A stretch of DNA of 57,280 nt from Betaproteobacteria bacterium (lineage in GTDB: Bacteria; Pseudomonadota; Gammaproteobacteria; Burkholderiales; WYBJ01): contig WHTS01000031.1 of assembly GCA_009377585.1 (NCBI GenBank), positions 1 to 57,280 on the forward strand. The letters are read 5' to 3'. A program made the position numbers and the translations under genes. The notes beneath the pieces were generated by a model that saw nothing but the letters and a program-made list of their open reading frames with translations, searched no databases and was not told the DNA's origin. Shown here piece after piece: positions 25,900 through 37,897 of this stretch (within the stretch, counting starts at the first letter, position 1; each line of letters opens with the position of its first letter).

Positions 25900-26853
25900 T
25901 CACGAGCTTGCGCTACGTTGCTTCCGAATCGCGTCCAGCGTCGCGCGCGCGAAGCAAAGATCCACCCACGCTTTCGCCTTTTCCTGCAGGCTGCGCAACA
26001 GGTACGCCGGGTGATAGGTGACGATCAGAGGCGTGCCGCGATACTCATGCACGCGCCCGCGCAGGCTTGCGATCGAGGCGTCGGTCTGCAGCAGATGATT
26101 GGCGGCCACGCGCCCGAGCGCGACGATGAGCCTGGGCTCGATCAATTCGATCTGGCGAGCGAGGTAGGGCTCGCAGCAGGTCATCTCGCGCTCTTCCGGG
26201 TTGCGGTTGTTCGGCGGCCGGCACTTGACGACGTTGGCGATGTAAACGCCCTTGCCGCGCTCGAACTCGATGGCCGCGAGCATGTTGTCCAGCAGCCGCC
26301 CCGCCTGGCCGACGAAGGGCTCGCCCTTGGCGTCTTCTTCCGCCCCCGGGCCTTCGCCGACGAAGAGCCAATCGGCCCTTTCGTCGCCGACGCCGAACAC
26401 GGTCTGCGTGCGGGTGCGATGGAGCGGACAGGCGACGCACTGCGCGACCGAGCCCTTCAGTGCTGCCCAATCCATTTGCATGATGCGCTGCCGGCGCACG
26501 CGCGCCTCGGCCTCCTCCGCCTCGGGCAGCGGCGGCGTTGCGCGCCTTTTCGCAGCGACGTCCGTGTCTGGCTGAGCCGCAGGCCTGTGGGCGCGGCTCG
26601 CCGGCTCGGGCACATCGGACGATGATGACGTGACCATGGATTCCGTGTGGCCAGCTTTGCGCACGCGGCTCGCCGGCTCGGTCGCAGGCTGCGCGACGGC
26701 ACGCTCGACTGCGGGTGCAGGCGTGTCCGCCACGGCACTCTCGGCCTCGGTTGCACTCGCAGCCGAAGCCTGTGACGCATCGCTGCCCGCCGGTGCGCGC
26801 AGCCGCCACAGCGGCGCGATGCCCATCTCTTCCAGGATCAGCTTGCGGCTCAT
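25900..26853 (-). CDS. Family 4 uracil-DNA glycosylase (iron-sulfur)
   Basis: The 317-residue protein has a low-complexity Ala/Pro/Ser-rich N-terminal part (to about residue 115) and then the UDG core. Visible are CVACPLHRTRTQTVFGVG with two cluster Cys, VGEGPGAEEDAKGEPFVGQAG, NVVKCRPPNNRNPEERE, CCEPYL, and VTYHPAYLLR with the catalytic His-Pro. It removes uracil from DNA. Its ATG overlaps the rimI stop (ATGA), so tsaB, rimI and this gene form a coupled operon common in Betaproteobacteria. The N-terminal extension is usual in this clade. Confidence 0.9.
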   Translation of the reverse strand: MSRKLILEEMGIAPLWRLRAPAGSDASQASAASATEAESAVADTPAPAVERAVAQPATEPASRVRKAGHTESMVTSSSSDVPEPASRAHRPAAQPDTDVAAKRRATPPLPEAEEAEARVRRQRIMQMDWAALKGSVAQCVACPLHRTRTQTVFGVGDERADWLFVGEGPGAEEDAKGEPFVGQAGRLLDNMLAAIEFERGKGVYIANVVKCRPPNNRNPEEREMTCCEPYLARQIELIEPRLIVALGRVAANHLLQTDASIASLRGRVHEYRGTPLIVTYHPAYLLRSLQEKAKAWVDLCFARATLDAIRKQRSASS

Positions 26854-27311
26854 AGCGGCAGCGCGAGCAGCAGCGCGTCCTCGCGCCCGCCATGGTCCGG
26901 GTAGTAGCCACGGCGCACGGTGATCTGCTCGAAACCGGTGTCGCGATAGAGCGCGCGTGCCACGGTGTTGGAAGGGCGCACTTCGAGCAACAGCAGCCGG
27001 GCGCCCTGCCCCCTCGCCAGGTCGATCTGATTGAGCAGCAGCGCCCGTCCATGGCCGTGTCCCTGCCATGGCGCGTCGATGCTGAGATTGAGCAGGTGCG
27101 CTTCGCCGGCAGCGGCGGTGAGAATGGCGTAGCCCATGAGCGTCGATTCGCACGCCATCACCGTGCCGTGGTAGCGCGCGATCAGCGAATCGGCGAAGTT
27201 TCCGCGCGACCACGGAAAAGGGTAGATGCGCTGCTCGATCTCGCAGACGCGGTCGAGGTCCTCGATCCACATCGGACGATACGCAATCGCCGGATTCGGT
27301 ATCGCGCTCAC
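26850..27311 (-). CDS. rimI: Ribosomal protein S18-alanine N-acetyltransferase (GNAT)
   Basis: The 153-residue GNAT protein shows the acetyl-CoA loop (QGHGHGRALL) and the C-terminal strand pattern LLLEVRPSNTVARALYRDTGFEQI, ending with YYPDHGGREDALLLALPL, typical of RimI. The start is GTG 27311, whose TG overlaps the tsaB stop (GTGA). The product acetylates the N-terminus of S18. Its position between tsaB and the UDG gene supports the assignment. Confidence 0.9.
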   Translation of the reverse strand: MSAIPNPAIAYRPMWIEDLDRVCEIEQRIYPFPWSRGNFADSLIARYHGTVMACESTLMGYAILTAAAGEAHLLNLSIDAPWQGHGHGRALLLNQIDLARGQGARLLLLEVRPSNTVARALYRDTGFEQITVRRGYYPDHGGREDALLLALPL

Positions 27312-27982
27312 GGCTGCTCCTCGATCGTCAACGCCACCTTGTCGCGCACGTACACCGGCACGGCTGCGGCCGCCGGCTTGCCGCCGCCGCGCACCATCTC
27401 GGCCGCCGCCAGAATCGCGATCTCGCGCGCGTGCGGCAGGGCGATCGGCGCGACTGCCGCCAGCGCCTCGCCGAGCCTCGCCCGCAATGCATCGGCGTAG
27501 ACGATGAACCCGTTGCCGCAGCCGGTCCACGACCCGGCAGGGAGCGCCGGCACGGATTCCGGGGCGTGCACGCCCGGCGCTCGCACCGTCTCCCAGCCGC
27601 CGGCGGTTCGCCGGTATGCGGCCGAATACACCTGCCGCATGCGCGCATCCAGGCAGCACACTGCTTCGTTCGCTCCCGACGCCTGCGCCAGCGCAACCAA
27701 GCTCCCGACCCCCATCACGGGGAGCCCCGCGCCGAATGCAAGCCCTTGCGCCACGCCGCAAGCGATGCGCAAGCCCGTAAACGAGCCCGGCCCTTCGCCG
27801 AACGCGATCGCATCGAGCGCGTGCACGCCGACGCCGGCACCGCGCAGGAGCTTGTCGATCATCGGCAGCAGCAGCTCGGAGTGGCGTTGCCCCGCATGCA
27901 CCGCGTCCGCCGCCACCTCGCCCTCGACCCACAGCGCGGCCGAGCACAGTTCGGTGGAAGTGTCGATGGCGAGAAGCTTCAC
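27308..27982 (-). CDS. tsaB: tRNA threonylcarbamoyladenosine biosynthesis protein TsaB
   Basis: The 224-residue protein starts VKLLAIDTSTELCSAAL and has the family signature FGEGPGSFTGLRIACGVAQGL. TsaB pairs with TsaD and TsaE to make t6A37 in tRNA. GTG 27982 is chosen because it gives the standard N-terminus; the upstream frame contains no homologous sequence. No strong ribosome binding site is visible. It is the first gene of the tsaB-rimI-UDG operon. Confidence 0.92.
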   Translation of the reverse strand: MKLLAIDTSTELCSAALWVEGEVAADAVHAGQRHSELLLPMIDKLLRGAGVGVHALDAIAFGEGPGSFTGLRIACGVAQGLAFGAGLPVMGVGSLVALAQASGANEAVCCLDARMRQVYSAAYRRTAGGWETVRAPGVHAPESVPALPAGSWTGCGNGFIVYADALRARLGEALAAVAPIALPHAREIAILAAAEMVRGGGKPAAAAVPVYVRDKVALTIEEQP

Positions 27983-28147
27983 GGAGCAGGCAAACCGAAC
28001 GCGGATGCGGGAGGGGCAGGTCATTATACGGCGCCGCTGCGCCCGGTTTGCGGATGGCAGACTCGCAGGCCGCCGATTGGACACAACGCACGCGGATGCC
28101 TAGACTCAGCGGCTGCATCGTTGCTCGCGCAACCATCGCCAAGCCCC

Positions 28148-29542
28148 ATGACCACGCTCGTCGATCGACTCAGCGACTATGTCGCCGCGCTCTCCTACCC
28201 GAGCCTTCCCGGCGACGTGGTGCACCAGACCAAGCGGCTGATCCTCGACACGATCGGCTGCGCGCTCGGCGGCTATGCCTCGGAGCCGGCGCGCATCGCG
28301 CGCGAGCTTGCCGCCACCGTAACAGCCACGCAAAGCGCAACCGTGCTCGGCAGTGGCAAGCGCACGAGCCCGGATCTCGCCACCTTCGCCAACGGCGTGA
28401 TGATTCGTTATCTCGACTTCAACGACGGCTACACGAGCAACGGCGAATCGGGCCATCCGAGCGACAGCATGGCCGCCGCGCTGACGGTGGGCGATCTCAT
28501 GCGCCGCGACGGGCGCGAGCTGATCGTCGCCACGGTGGCGGCGTACGAGGTGTTCTGCCGCGTCTGCGACCAGGCCGATCTCAAGCCGCTCGGTTTCGAT
28601 CACGTCACCGTCGGCGGCATGGCGAGCACCGCGGCCGCGGCACGTCTGTTCGGGCTCGCGCCCGAGCCGATGCGGCATGCATTCAACCTCGGCATCGCGC
28701 CCAACGTCGCGCTCTACCAGACACGCATCGGCAACGTATCGATGTGGAAGGGCTGCGCCTACGCCAACGCCAGCCGCAACGCCGTGTTCGCAGCCATGCT
28801 GGCCGAGCGCGGCATGACCGGGCCCTCGCCCGTGTTCGAAGGCGTCGGCGGCTATTTCAAGGCGGTCACGCGCAAGCCGTTCGACCTCGGCCCGATGGGC
28901 GGCGGCGCCGAGCCGTTCAAGATCATGCAGTGCCTGATGAAGCGCTTTCCGCTCGGCCAGTATTCCCAGACCGTTGCCGAAGCCGCGATCGCCGCCCGCG
29001 ACAAGATCGGATCGATCGACCAGATCGCCGAAGTGCACGTCGAGACGCTCGCGACCGCCATCCGCCTCATGGCGGGCGACGCGCAGAAATGGGAGCCCGA
29101 GACACGCGAGACGGCCGATCACAGCATGCCGTATACGGTGGCGACGGCATTGACGTACGGCGATATTGCCGACGAGCATTTCGACCCGACGCATCTGCGC
29201 GATCCGAAGCTGCGCGAGCTGACGCGCCGGGTGAAAGTGAGCGAATGGGAGGAAGCCAATCGCCGCATGCCGGAGGCGATGCTCTGCCGCGTGACGGTGA
29301 CGACGAGAAGCGGTGCGAAGCACGAATCCTGCGTCGAATATCACCGCGGCCATTGGCGCAATCCGATGAGCGATGCCGAAGTCGAAGCCAAGTATCGAAA
29401 GATGGCGCTGCAACGGCTGCCCGCGGCGCGCGTCGACGAGCTGGCCGAACGGATCTGGCGGCTGGAGGAAACGCGCGACGCCGGCGATATACTGCGTCTC
29501 ACCGTCATGGCCTCGCCGCATTCGAAGGATTCGCCGACATGA
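28148..29542 (+). CDS. MmgE/PrpD-family protein
   Basis: The 464-residue protein resembles 2-methylcitrate dehydratase and cis-aconitate decarboxylase relatives: LILDTIGCALGGY, RYLDFNDGYTSNGESGHPSDS, and SLGQYSQTVAEAAIAAR-type segments in the C-terminal half. It would dehydrate or decarboxylate a di- or tricarboxylic acid. It starts divergently from tsaB, and its stop overlaps the following Bug gene start (ATGA), so transporter and enzyme are coupled. Confidence 0.87.
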   Translation: MTTLVDRLSDYVAALSYPSLPGDVVHQTKRLILDTIGCALGGYASEPARIARELAATVTATQSATVLGSGKRTSPDLATFANGVMIRYLDFNDGYTSNGESGHPSDSMAAALTVGDLMRRDGRELIVATVAAYEVFCRVCDQADLKPLGFDHVTVGGMASTAAAARLFGLAPEPMRHAFNLGIAPNVALYQTRIGNVSMWKGCAYANASRNAVFAAMLAERGMTGPSPVFEGVGGYFKAVTRKPFDLGPMGGGAEPFKIMQCLMKRFPLGQYSQTVAEAAIAARDKIGSIDQIAEVHVETLATAIRLMAGDAQKWEPETRETADHSMPYTVATALTYGDIADEHFDPTHLRDPKLRELTRRVKVSEWEEANRRMPEAMLCRVTVTTRSGAKHESCVEYHRGHWRNPMSDAEVEAKYRKMALQRLPAARVDELAERIWRLEETRDAGDILRLTVMASPHSKDSPT

Positions 29543-30582
29543 AAACAAAAACGCCTGCGTCGCTCGCGACAAGCAAAATGCCTGCGACATTGCGCAAAGC
29601 GAGAACGTCAACGTCGCTCGTGCGATCTGCGTGCGCCCTGCTCGGCGTCCTGCCGCTTGCGACCGCCGCGGCGGACACCTCCGCGCTCTACCCGTCGCGC
29701 CCCGTTCGCTTGCTGGTGCCCTTCGCCCCGGGCGGGGGCGCCGATACCCTGTCGCGCATCATTGCGCCGAAGCTGAGCGATGCGATGGGGCAGACCTGGA
29801 TCGTGGACAACCGCGGCGGCGCGGGCGGCAACCTGGCCGCCGAGCTGGTCGCGAACGCGACCCCCGACGGCCATACCGTGTTCATGGGGTTCAGCACGGT
29901 GCTGACGGTCAACCCGGGCCTGTACCAGCTCGCTTTCAACGTGCAGAAAGACCTGCAGCCGGTGACGCTGCTCGCCACAGCGCAATACATCCTCGTCGTC
30001 CATCCCAGCGTGCAGGCGACCAGCGTGAAGGAGCTCGTGGCGCTCGCCAAGGCCAAGCCGAAGTCGTTGAACTACGCTTCGGCCGGCGTGGGCAGTCCCC
30101 TGCACCTCGCCGCCGAGCTTTTCAAGAAGCGCGCCGGCATCGACATGGTTCATGTCGCGTACAAGGGCGGAGGACCTTCGGCAGCCGCGCTGCTCGCCGG
30201 GCAGGTGCAGGTGCTTTTCGGCAGCGTCGCTTCCTCGCTCCCACACGTAAAATCCGGGCGCCTGCGCGCACTCGCGACCACAGGAGCCAAGCGCAGCAAG
30301 GTCGCTCCCGATCTGCCCACCATTGCCGAATCCGGCTACCCGGGATACGAAGTCGGTTCGTGGTACGCGCTGCTGGTCCCCGGCGCGACGCCGAAAGCGA
30401 TCGTCGAGCGCATCCGCAACGAAACGATCAAGGCGCTACAGCACGCGGACGCGCAGCAGGCGATGGCGCGCCAGGGGCTCGAGCCCGAAACCAGCACACC
30501 GGCACAACTTGCGGAACGGATCAAGCGCGAGACCGCAACCTGGGCCGGCGTCATCAAGGACGCCGGCATCAAGGCACAGTAG
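29539..30582 (+). CDS. Bug/TctC-type periplasmic solute-binding protein
   Basis: The 347-residue protein has a long basic N-region (Lys/Thr/Arg rich, about 25 residues) before the hydrophobic signal core (SACALLGVLPLATAAADT). The Bug motifs follow: YPSRPVRLLVPFAPGGGADTLSRI, IVDNRGGAGGNLA, and TPDGHTVFMG. It is translated in overlap with the MmgE/PrpD gene. The pair suggests uptake and conversion of one organic acid. Confidence 0.9.
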   Translation: MKTKTPASLATSKMPATLRKARTSTSLVRSACALLGVLPLATAAADTSALYPSRPVRLLVPFAPGGGADTLSRIIAPKLSDAMGQTWIVDNRGGAGGNLAAELVANATPDGHTVFMGFSTVLTVNPGLYQLAFNVQKDLQPVTLLATAQYILVVHPSVQATSVKELVALAKAKPKSLNYASAGVGSPLHLAAELFKKRAGIDMVHVAYKGGGPSAAALLAGQVQVLFGSVASSLPHVKSGRLRALATTGAKRSKVAPDLPTIAESGYPGYEVGSWYALLVPGATPKAIVERIRNETIKALQHADAQQAMARQGLEPETSTPAQLAERIKRETATWAGVIKDAGIKAQ

Positions 30583-30602
30583 CGCGCAGCTTGAAGCTCG
30601 CC

Positions 30603-30774
30603 TTCTCCCTCCGGGAGAGGGGCTGGGGGGTTAGGGCGGGAATTCGCGGACCATGGTCCGCGCCGACGGAACGGCATCGGCCTGCATGCCGATGCGCGCA
30701 CTACAAGTGAGGGAGTCGTGAGCACGACGCATGATTGTCCCTCACCCTCGATCCCTCTCCCGGAGGGAGAGGGA
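30603..30774. repeat. Miniature element with 18-bp perfect inverted ends and internal palindromes
   Basis: TCTCCCTCCGGGAGAGGG (30604-30621) has its exact complement at 30753-30770. Inside are a perfect 18-bp palindrome CGCGGACCATGGTCCGCG (30645-30662) and an 8-bp hairpin GCATCGGC/GCCGATGC (30674-30695). It carries no gene and lies between the Bug and Gfo/Idh genes. It looks like a MITE or REP-type sequence. Confidence 0.75.
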
Positions 30775-30835
30775 AGACAAGCACCCCATTGGGGTGGAGT
30801 AAGGGAACGCTCGATAAACCGCAAGGAGCACCGCC

Positions 30836-31804
30836 ATGCTTGATGCCGCCATCGTGGGTCTCGGCCGCTGGGGCAAGAACTTCGTCCAGTCGGTTCAATT
30901 CCAAAGCGAGCGGGTACGGTTCGTTCTCGGCGTCGACGCGGCGCCCGACCGGCTGCGCGAGTTCGCGCGCGCCCACGAGCTGCCGCTTTCCGCGGATTTG
31001 GCCGCCGCGCTGGCCGATCCGGCGGTGAAGGCGGTGGTCATCGTCACGCCGCACTCGCTGCACCGCCCGATGCTCGAAGCGGTGGTGCGCGCGGGCAAGC
31101 ACGTGTTCTGCGAGAAGCCGCTCGCGCTCAATGCAGCCGATGCGCGCGCGATGATCCAGACCTGCCGCGATGCCGGCCGCGTCCTCGGCGTCGGACACAA
31201 CCGGCGCTTGTGGCCGTCGATGCAGGCGCTCAAACGCATCACCGCATCGGGCGAGCTGGGTCAGATCCTGCACATCGAAGGCCATTTCAGCAATCTGCAC
31301 TCCGACAACACGGCCGGAACCTGGCGCGATTCGCCGCTGGAATCGCCCGGCGGCGGAATGACCGGCGCGGGCCTGCACATTCTCGATGCGTTCCTGAACC
31401 TCGTCGGCCCGTTCGCGCGCGTGCGCGGTCAGCTCGTCGTGCACAAGCCCCCGCCCGTGCCGCGCGATGTCGCATCGCTCATGGTGGAGTTCTCCAACGG
31501 CGTGAGCGGCGCTTTCTCGACGGTGCGCGCCTCACCCCTGTACTGGCGCGTGCACGTGTTCGGCGACAAGGCCTCGGCCGAGTCGGTCAGCGAGCACGAA
31601 GTGCTGTTGCACCGGCACGACGCAAGCCCGCAGCGGCTGACGTTCGAGCCGGTCAACGCGCTCAAAGCGGAGCTCGAGGCCTTCGCCGATGCGATCGAGG
31701 GCCGCGCGCCGTTTCCGCTGTCCACGGAGGAAATGATCGCCACCGTGAGCACGTTCGAGGCCGTGGTTCGGGCGCTCGAAAGCGGCGAGACGGTCACGCT
31801 TTAG
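30836..31804 (+). CDS. Gfo/Idh/MocA-family oxidoreductase
   Basis: The 322-residue protein has an N-terminal Rossmann fold (AAIVGLGRWGKNFV), the dinucleotide-binding/catalytic EKPLAL motif (about residue 92), and a C-terminal substrate domain with GGGMTGAGLHILDAFLNL carrying the usual His. GCAAGGAG precedes ATG 30836. It is an NAD(P)-dependent dehydrogenase for a sugar or polyol-like compound; the substrate is unknown. It follows the MmgE/PrpD-Bug pair after a repeat element. Confidence 0.85.
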   Translation: MLDAAIVGLGRWGKNFVQSVQFQSERVRFVLGVDAAPDRLREFARAHELPLSADLAAALADPAVKAVVIVTPHSLHRPMLEAVVRAGKHVFCEKPLALNAADARAMIQTCRDAGRVLGVGHNRRLWPSMQALKRITASGELGQILHIEGHFSNLHSDNTAGTWRDSPLESPGGGMTGAGLHILDAFLNLVGPFARVRGQLVVHKPPPVPRDVASLMVEFSNGVSGAFSTVRASPLYWRVHVFGDKASAESVSEHEVLLHRHDASPQRLTFEPVNALKAELEAFADAIEGRAPFPLSTEEMIATVSTFEAVVRALESGETVTL

Positions 31805-31819
31805 CCGTTCCCATCCTTA

Positions 31820-31926
31820 CCAAGGAGGGGCGGGACGCGACGATATCGCGGACGGGGTGGTCCTCGACCGAAAACCACACCACCCCGCCTCCTTCGTCGG
31901 CACCCCTCCTCATGAGAGGAGGGGAA
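31820..31926. repeat. GC-rich hairpin-ended intergenic repeat, copy 1
   Basis: The element contains GGAGGGGCGGGACGCGA, GGACGGGGTGGT, the complementary CCACACCACCCCG, and ends with the hairpin CCCCTCCTCATGAGAGGAGGGG. The same modules occur at 40905-41121 and 52731-52848. The 458-base gap between the Gfo/Idh gene and the first cytochrome gene holds this element; the remainder shows no gene. Confidence 0.75.
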
Positions 31927-32138
31927 ACACTCCACCCCGGCGCTTCGCGCCACCTCGCCTCGTGAGAGGCGGAGACTGCTTACGTCATTCCACTGAAGAG
32001 GCGGGAACTGCGTAGCACCGCAATACGCGGTTCACATGCCGGACGCCGTACGCCGCGCAAGTCGGCGCCGCGGTGTTGCGCTTGGCACCCAGCTTCACGT
32101 GAAGCATGTCACGCCGGGCCCGAATCGTTGCCCGGCGC

Positions 32139-32169
32139 TTGCAACATGAGCGCGAATTGCGCGTATATT
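32139..32169 (+). promoter_or_regulatory. Weak candidate promoter of the cytochrome cluster
   Basis: TTGCAA (32139-32144) and TATATT (32164-32169) are separated by 19 bases, wider than optimal. They lie about 95 bases before the first cytochrome gene and form the best match seen in the gap. Confidence 0.3.
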
Positions 32170-32262
32170 CCCATTCAAACAAGGTCCGACACGTCCGCAC
32201 TCGATTGCGGTCGCCTGCTTCGGGCTGCTCGACAAGACAGGTAGGGACACGCGGGGGAAGGC

Positions 32263-34914
<2,652 letters not shown>

Positions 34915-34924
34915 GGGGCGGATC

Positions 34925-35827
34925 ATGACGACCGAGCTCAAAGCCTTGCACGCCGCTGCGCTGGCCGTGGCGCTGTTGCTCGTGCTGGTGCTCGCGGCCT
35001 GCTCGCGCGAGGAAAGCGCGCCCGACATCAAGTTCGCCTCCTACGGCGCAGCCTACGAATCGAAACCCGATCTTGCCCAGGTCGAGCACGAGTTCCCGTT
35101 GACGCCCGAGGATCTCGCGCGCATCACGCCCACCAACATCGCGCTGCTCGACCAGGAACAGGTCGACCAGATCTACGCGCGCCTGACCGCGGGCCCCATC
35201 CCGGACGGTCCGTTCGACGGCACGCTGTTCTTCCCGCGCGGGGGTAGCGGCAAGCTGCGCCTGTCGGAGATCGTCGGCGGCGGCCTGAAAGGGTTCGTGG
35301 TGAACTTAAGCGGCGCCAAGGCCGACCTCATCGGCGAGACGCTGTGGAAAGGCAAGGTGTTCTTCCGCGACGAGCGGGTGCTGCGCAACCGCATCGAGGA
35401 TCTGTCGGCGCTGAAGAAGATCGGCCTGGTGGAAGAGGACGCCGCCCATCCGCTCACGAAGATCACGGTCGACGGCAAGGAGCAGTGGCTGCTGTTTCCG
35501 GCGAAACTGTATTGCGGACAGAGCCTGCTCGACAGCCGGCGCGAATCGATCATCATCGACTACGCGTTCAGCGACGACATACCGGGCTATCGGCGCATGC
35601 CCGACATGCTCGCCAGCCGGCAAGGCTTCAAGGTCCGCGACGAGATCCGCATGGTGCGGCCCGGCTTCTACCTCGGGCGTGCCTACATCGATCGCGCCTT
35701 CGCATTGAACTTCGTGCTCTACAACAAGCAAATCGCCGAGCGCGACGGACCCGGCTTCGAGAAGACCGGCACGGTGAAGGAAGACTGCTGGACCGGGACG
35801 CAGCAGCGCACTGCCGCCACCGGTTAG
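34925..35827 (+). CDS. Lipoprotein of unknown function in the cytochrome cluster
   Basis: The 300-residue protein has a long hydrophobic signal ending LAAC (Cys26). The mature part has no heme motif or recognised domain; it holds one segment PEDLARITPTNIALLDQEQV and a large C-terminal half with three Cys. It starts 10 bases after the first cytochrome gene (GAGGGGCGG before the ATG), so it is surely cotranscribed. It may anchor or assemble the cytochromes at a membrane. Confidence 0.7.
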   Translation: MTTELKALHAAALAVALLLVLVLAACSREESAPDIKFASYGAAYESKPDLAQVEHEFPLTPEDLARITPTNIALLDQEQVDQIYARLTAGPIPDGPFDGTLFFPRGGSGKLRLSEIVGGGLKGFVVNLSGAKADLIGETLWKGKVFFRDERVLRNRIEDLSALKKIGLVEEDAAHPLTKITVDGKEQWLLFPAKLYCGQSLLDSRRESIIIDYAFSDDIPGYRRMPDMLASRQGFKVRDEIRMVRPGFYLGRAYIDRAFALNFVLYNKQIAERDGPGFEKTGTVKEDCWTGTQQRTAATG

Positions 35828-36006
35828 CGGCCTGCTATCGATCAATGTATATGACCCGCAAAGGCGTCGGCGGCTGCGCCGATTCGCTTTGCGGTCGATC
35901 CCCGCAAGCGGGGCACCTCCGAACCGTCAGCGTAGAGCAACCGGCAAGGGCGTCGGTGCCCGGCGCCTCCACCGGGGAAGCTCACGGCGCTGCACGCCGG
36001 TTGCGC

Positions 36007-37866
36007 ATGATGCGCCGTGTGCCGGCAGCGATGCTCACCGCAGTGCTGTCGTGCCCACCGGCCGCACTGCAGGCGGCGGCCGATCTGCCGCCGGCGGGGC
36101 GCTCGCTGTTCGATCACCTGACCAGCCGCAGCATCGACGGGCACAGCGTGCAACGCATCCCCTACCCTTTTGAGGCTCTGCTGGCAGCCCTCGAGCACCA
36201 TGCCGGCACCGACACGCTCGGACGCCCGGGGCTCGCTGCCGTGCTCATCCCGCTGGGACGGTCGCTGCAGCGCAACGCCTCGGCAGGAGATTACTTCCGG
36301 CACCCGCGCGTGGTGGTTGCGATTACGGGCGAAGCGCGCACGGACGGCAGCCCGCGACTGCTGCTGAAGGATCGCCTGTTCCTCGGCTTCCAGGACGAGG
36401 CAGGCGTGATCGAGGTCATCAGCTACAACGAGCAGGCGGGACGCTTCGAATTCCAGGTGGTCACCGACTATCGAGCGGGCGCCGTACCGCGCGTCGCGTA
36501 TGCGCGCAGGGCCGTGTGCAGTGCCTGTCACCACGCTGCGGCGCCGATCTTCTCGCGTCCCGGCTGGGACGAAACCAACGCCAACCCGGCGGTCGCGCGC
36601 GCACTCTCGGCGCATGCGCAAAGCTTCCACGGTGTGGCGGTCAAGCGCGGCGTGGACGTGCCGAACGCGATCGATGATTCGGTCGCGCGCGCCAACCGCA
36701 TGGCGCTCGCGCAAACGCTCTGGCGCCGGGGCTGCGACGCGGCGCAGGCGCCGTCCGATCCGATCGCGTGCCGCGAGGCGCTGCTGCTCGCCGTTCTGGA
36801 TCGCCGCCTGCGCGCCGCGCAAGCGCGCTACCGCACGCAGCCGCCGCAGTCCGCGCTCGATCCGCTGGCCGCGTCGTGGGCAACGCTTTGGCCCCAGGGC
36901 CTTGCCGTACCCGATCCGAACATCCCCAATCGCGATCCCTTCTTCGGCCAGGCGCAGCAGTTCGCGGCCGAACGCCCCGTCGCGCCGTGGGGCGCCGAGG
37001 AAGTGGTGCCCGCGCTCGATCCCATGTCGGCACGCCCGCCGGTGGATCGGTGGCGGCCCGATGCGCGCGGCATGGATGCGTTGCTGCATACGCTGGGGAC
37101 GTTTTTCGCCGAGGCCGATGTGCACGCACTCGAGCGCGCGCTTGCGCGCGGCGATATGGGCACGGGCCGCCTGCCTGGCTCCGAGCACACGCCGCAACGC
37201 GACGCGATGCGCGACCGGTCCGGCCAGAATCCGACGACGCTCGTTGCCACCGCGAATCGCGCCGAGGAACCGGCTCGCCGGCTCGCCCGCGCCGTTGCGG
37301 CGCTGGCCGACGAAACCCGCGCCGGCACGAGCGACGCGCTCGTCTCGGCGGCGTTGCGCCGCGGCGCGCTGCTGCGCGCGCTCGCCCCGCATCTGGGCAT
37401 GAAACTCGAGCTCGACTGCTGCGACCAGGCGGCGCCGGCATTGGCGCCCGCCGTGCTCGAAGGGGCCGCGCGTTCCGTGCCGGCTGCAATCCCCGAATCG
37501 TTGCGTCCCTTCTATACCCATTGCGCGGCATGCCACGATATGCCAACCGCATCGCCACCCGGTTTCCTGCACGGCAGCATCGAGACGGTGACGCGCAACA
37601 TCGCGCGCTGCGCGCCGCGAATTCGATACCGTCTGGCGATGTGGCAGCTGCCGCCAGAGAGCCGCTCGAAGACGCCCATGCCGCCGCCGGTATTCGTACC
37701 CGCGTGGGAGCGTGCGGCCCCGCGCGCCGACATCGAGAGCATGATCGACTACGCGATCCGTGCGATGCCCGTCACGGCGACAGACCGCGCGCCGCAGCGC
37801 GGCTACGAGGCCTTGCCTCAATGCCGCGAACCCGGTTCGGAAACGCACGGCGCGCGGGCGCAGTGA
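36007..37866 (+). CDS. Exported di-heme c-type cytochrome, second type
   Basis: The 619-residue protein starts with a signal-like sequence (MMRRVPAAMLTAVLSCPPAA). Heme motifs are CSACH (171-175) and CAACH (506-510). The sequence between them is Arg/Ala-rich and not recognised. The start is taken at ATG 36007 because the signal begins there; the frame is open further upstream, where MTRKGVGG would be an alternative. No strong ribosome binding site is visible. It differs clearly from the other cytochromes of the cluster. The preceding 180-base gap shows no gene. Confidence 0.7.
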   Translation: MMRRVPAAMLTAVLSCPPAALQAAADLPPAGRSLFDHLTSRSIDGHSVQRIPYPFEALLAALEHHAGTDTLGRPGLAAVLIPLGRSLQRNASAGDYFRHPRVVVAITGEARTDGSPRLLLKDRLFLGFQDEAGVIEVISYNEQAGRFEFQVVTDYRAGAVPRVAYARRAVCSACHHAAAPIFSRPGWDETNANPAVARALSAHAQSFHGVAVKRGVDVPNAIDDSVARANRMALAQTLWRRGCDAAQAPSDPIACREALLLAVLDRRLRAAQARYRTQPPQSALDPLAASWATLWPQGLAVPDPNIPNRDPFFGQAQQFAAERPVAPWGAEEVVPALDPMSARPPVDRWRPDARGMDALLHTLGTFFAEADVHALERALARGDMGTGRLPGSEHTPQRDAMRDRSGQNPTTLVATANRAEEPARRLARAVAALADETRAGTSDALVSAALRRGALLRALAPHLGMKLELDCCDQAAPALAPAVLEGAARSVPAAIPESLRPFYTHCAACHDMPTASPPGFLHGSIETVTRNIARCAPRIRYRLAMWQLPPESRSKTPMPPPVFVPAWERAAPRADIESMIDYAIRAMPVTATDRAPQRGYEALPQCREPGSETHGARAQ

Positions 37867-37897
37867 GAGGCGCCCGCGGGCAGGGAGGAAAGCAGCG

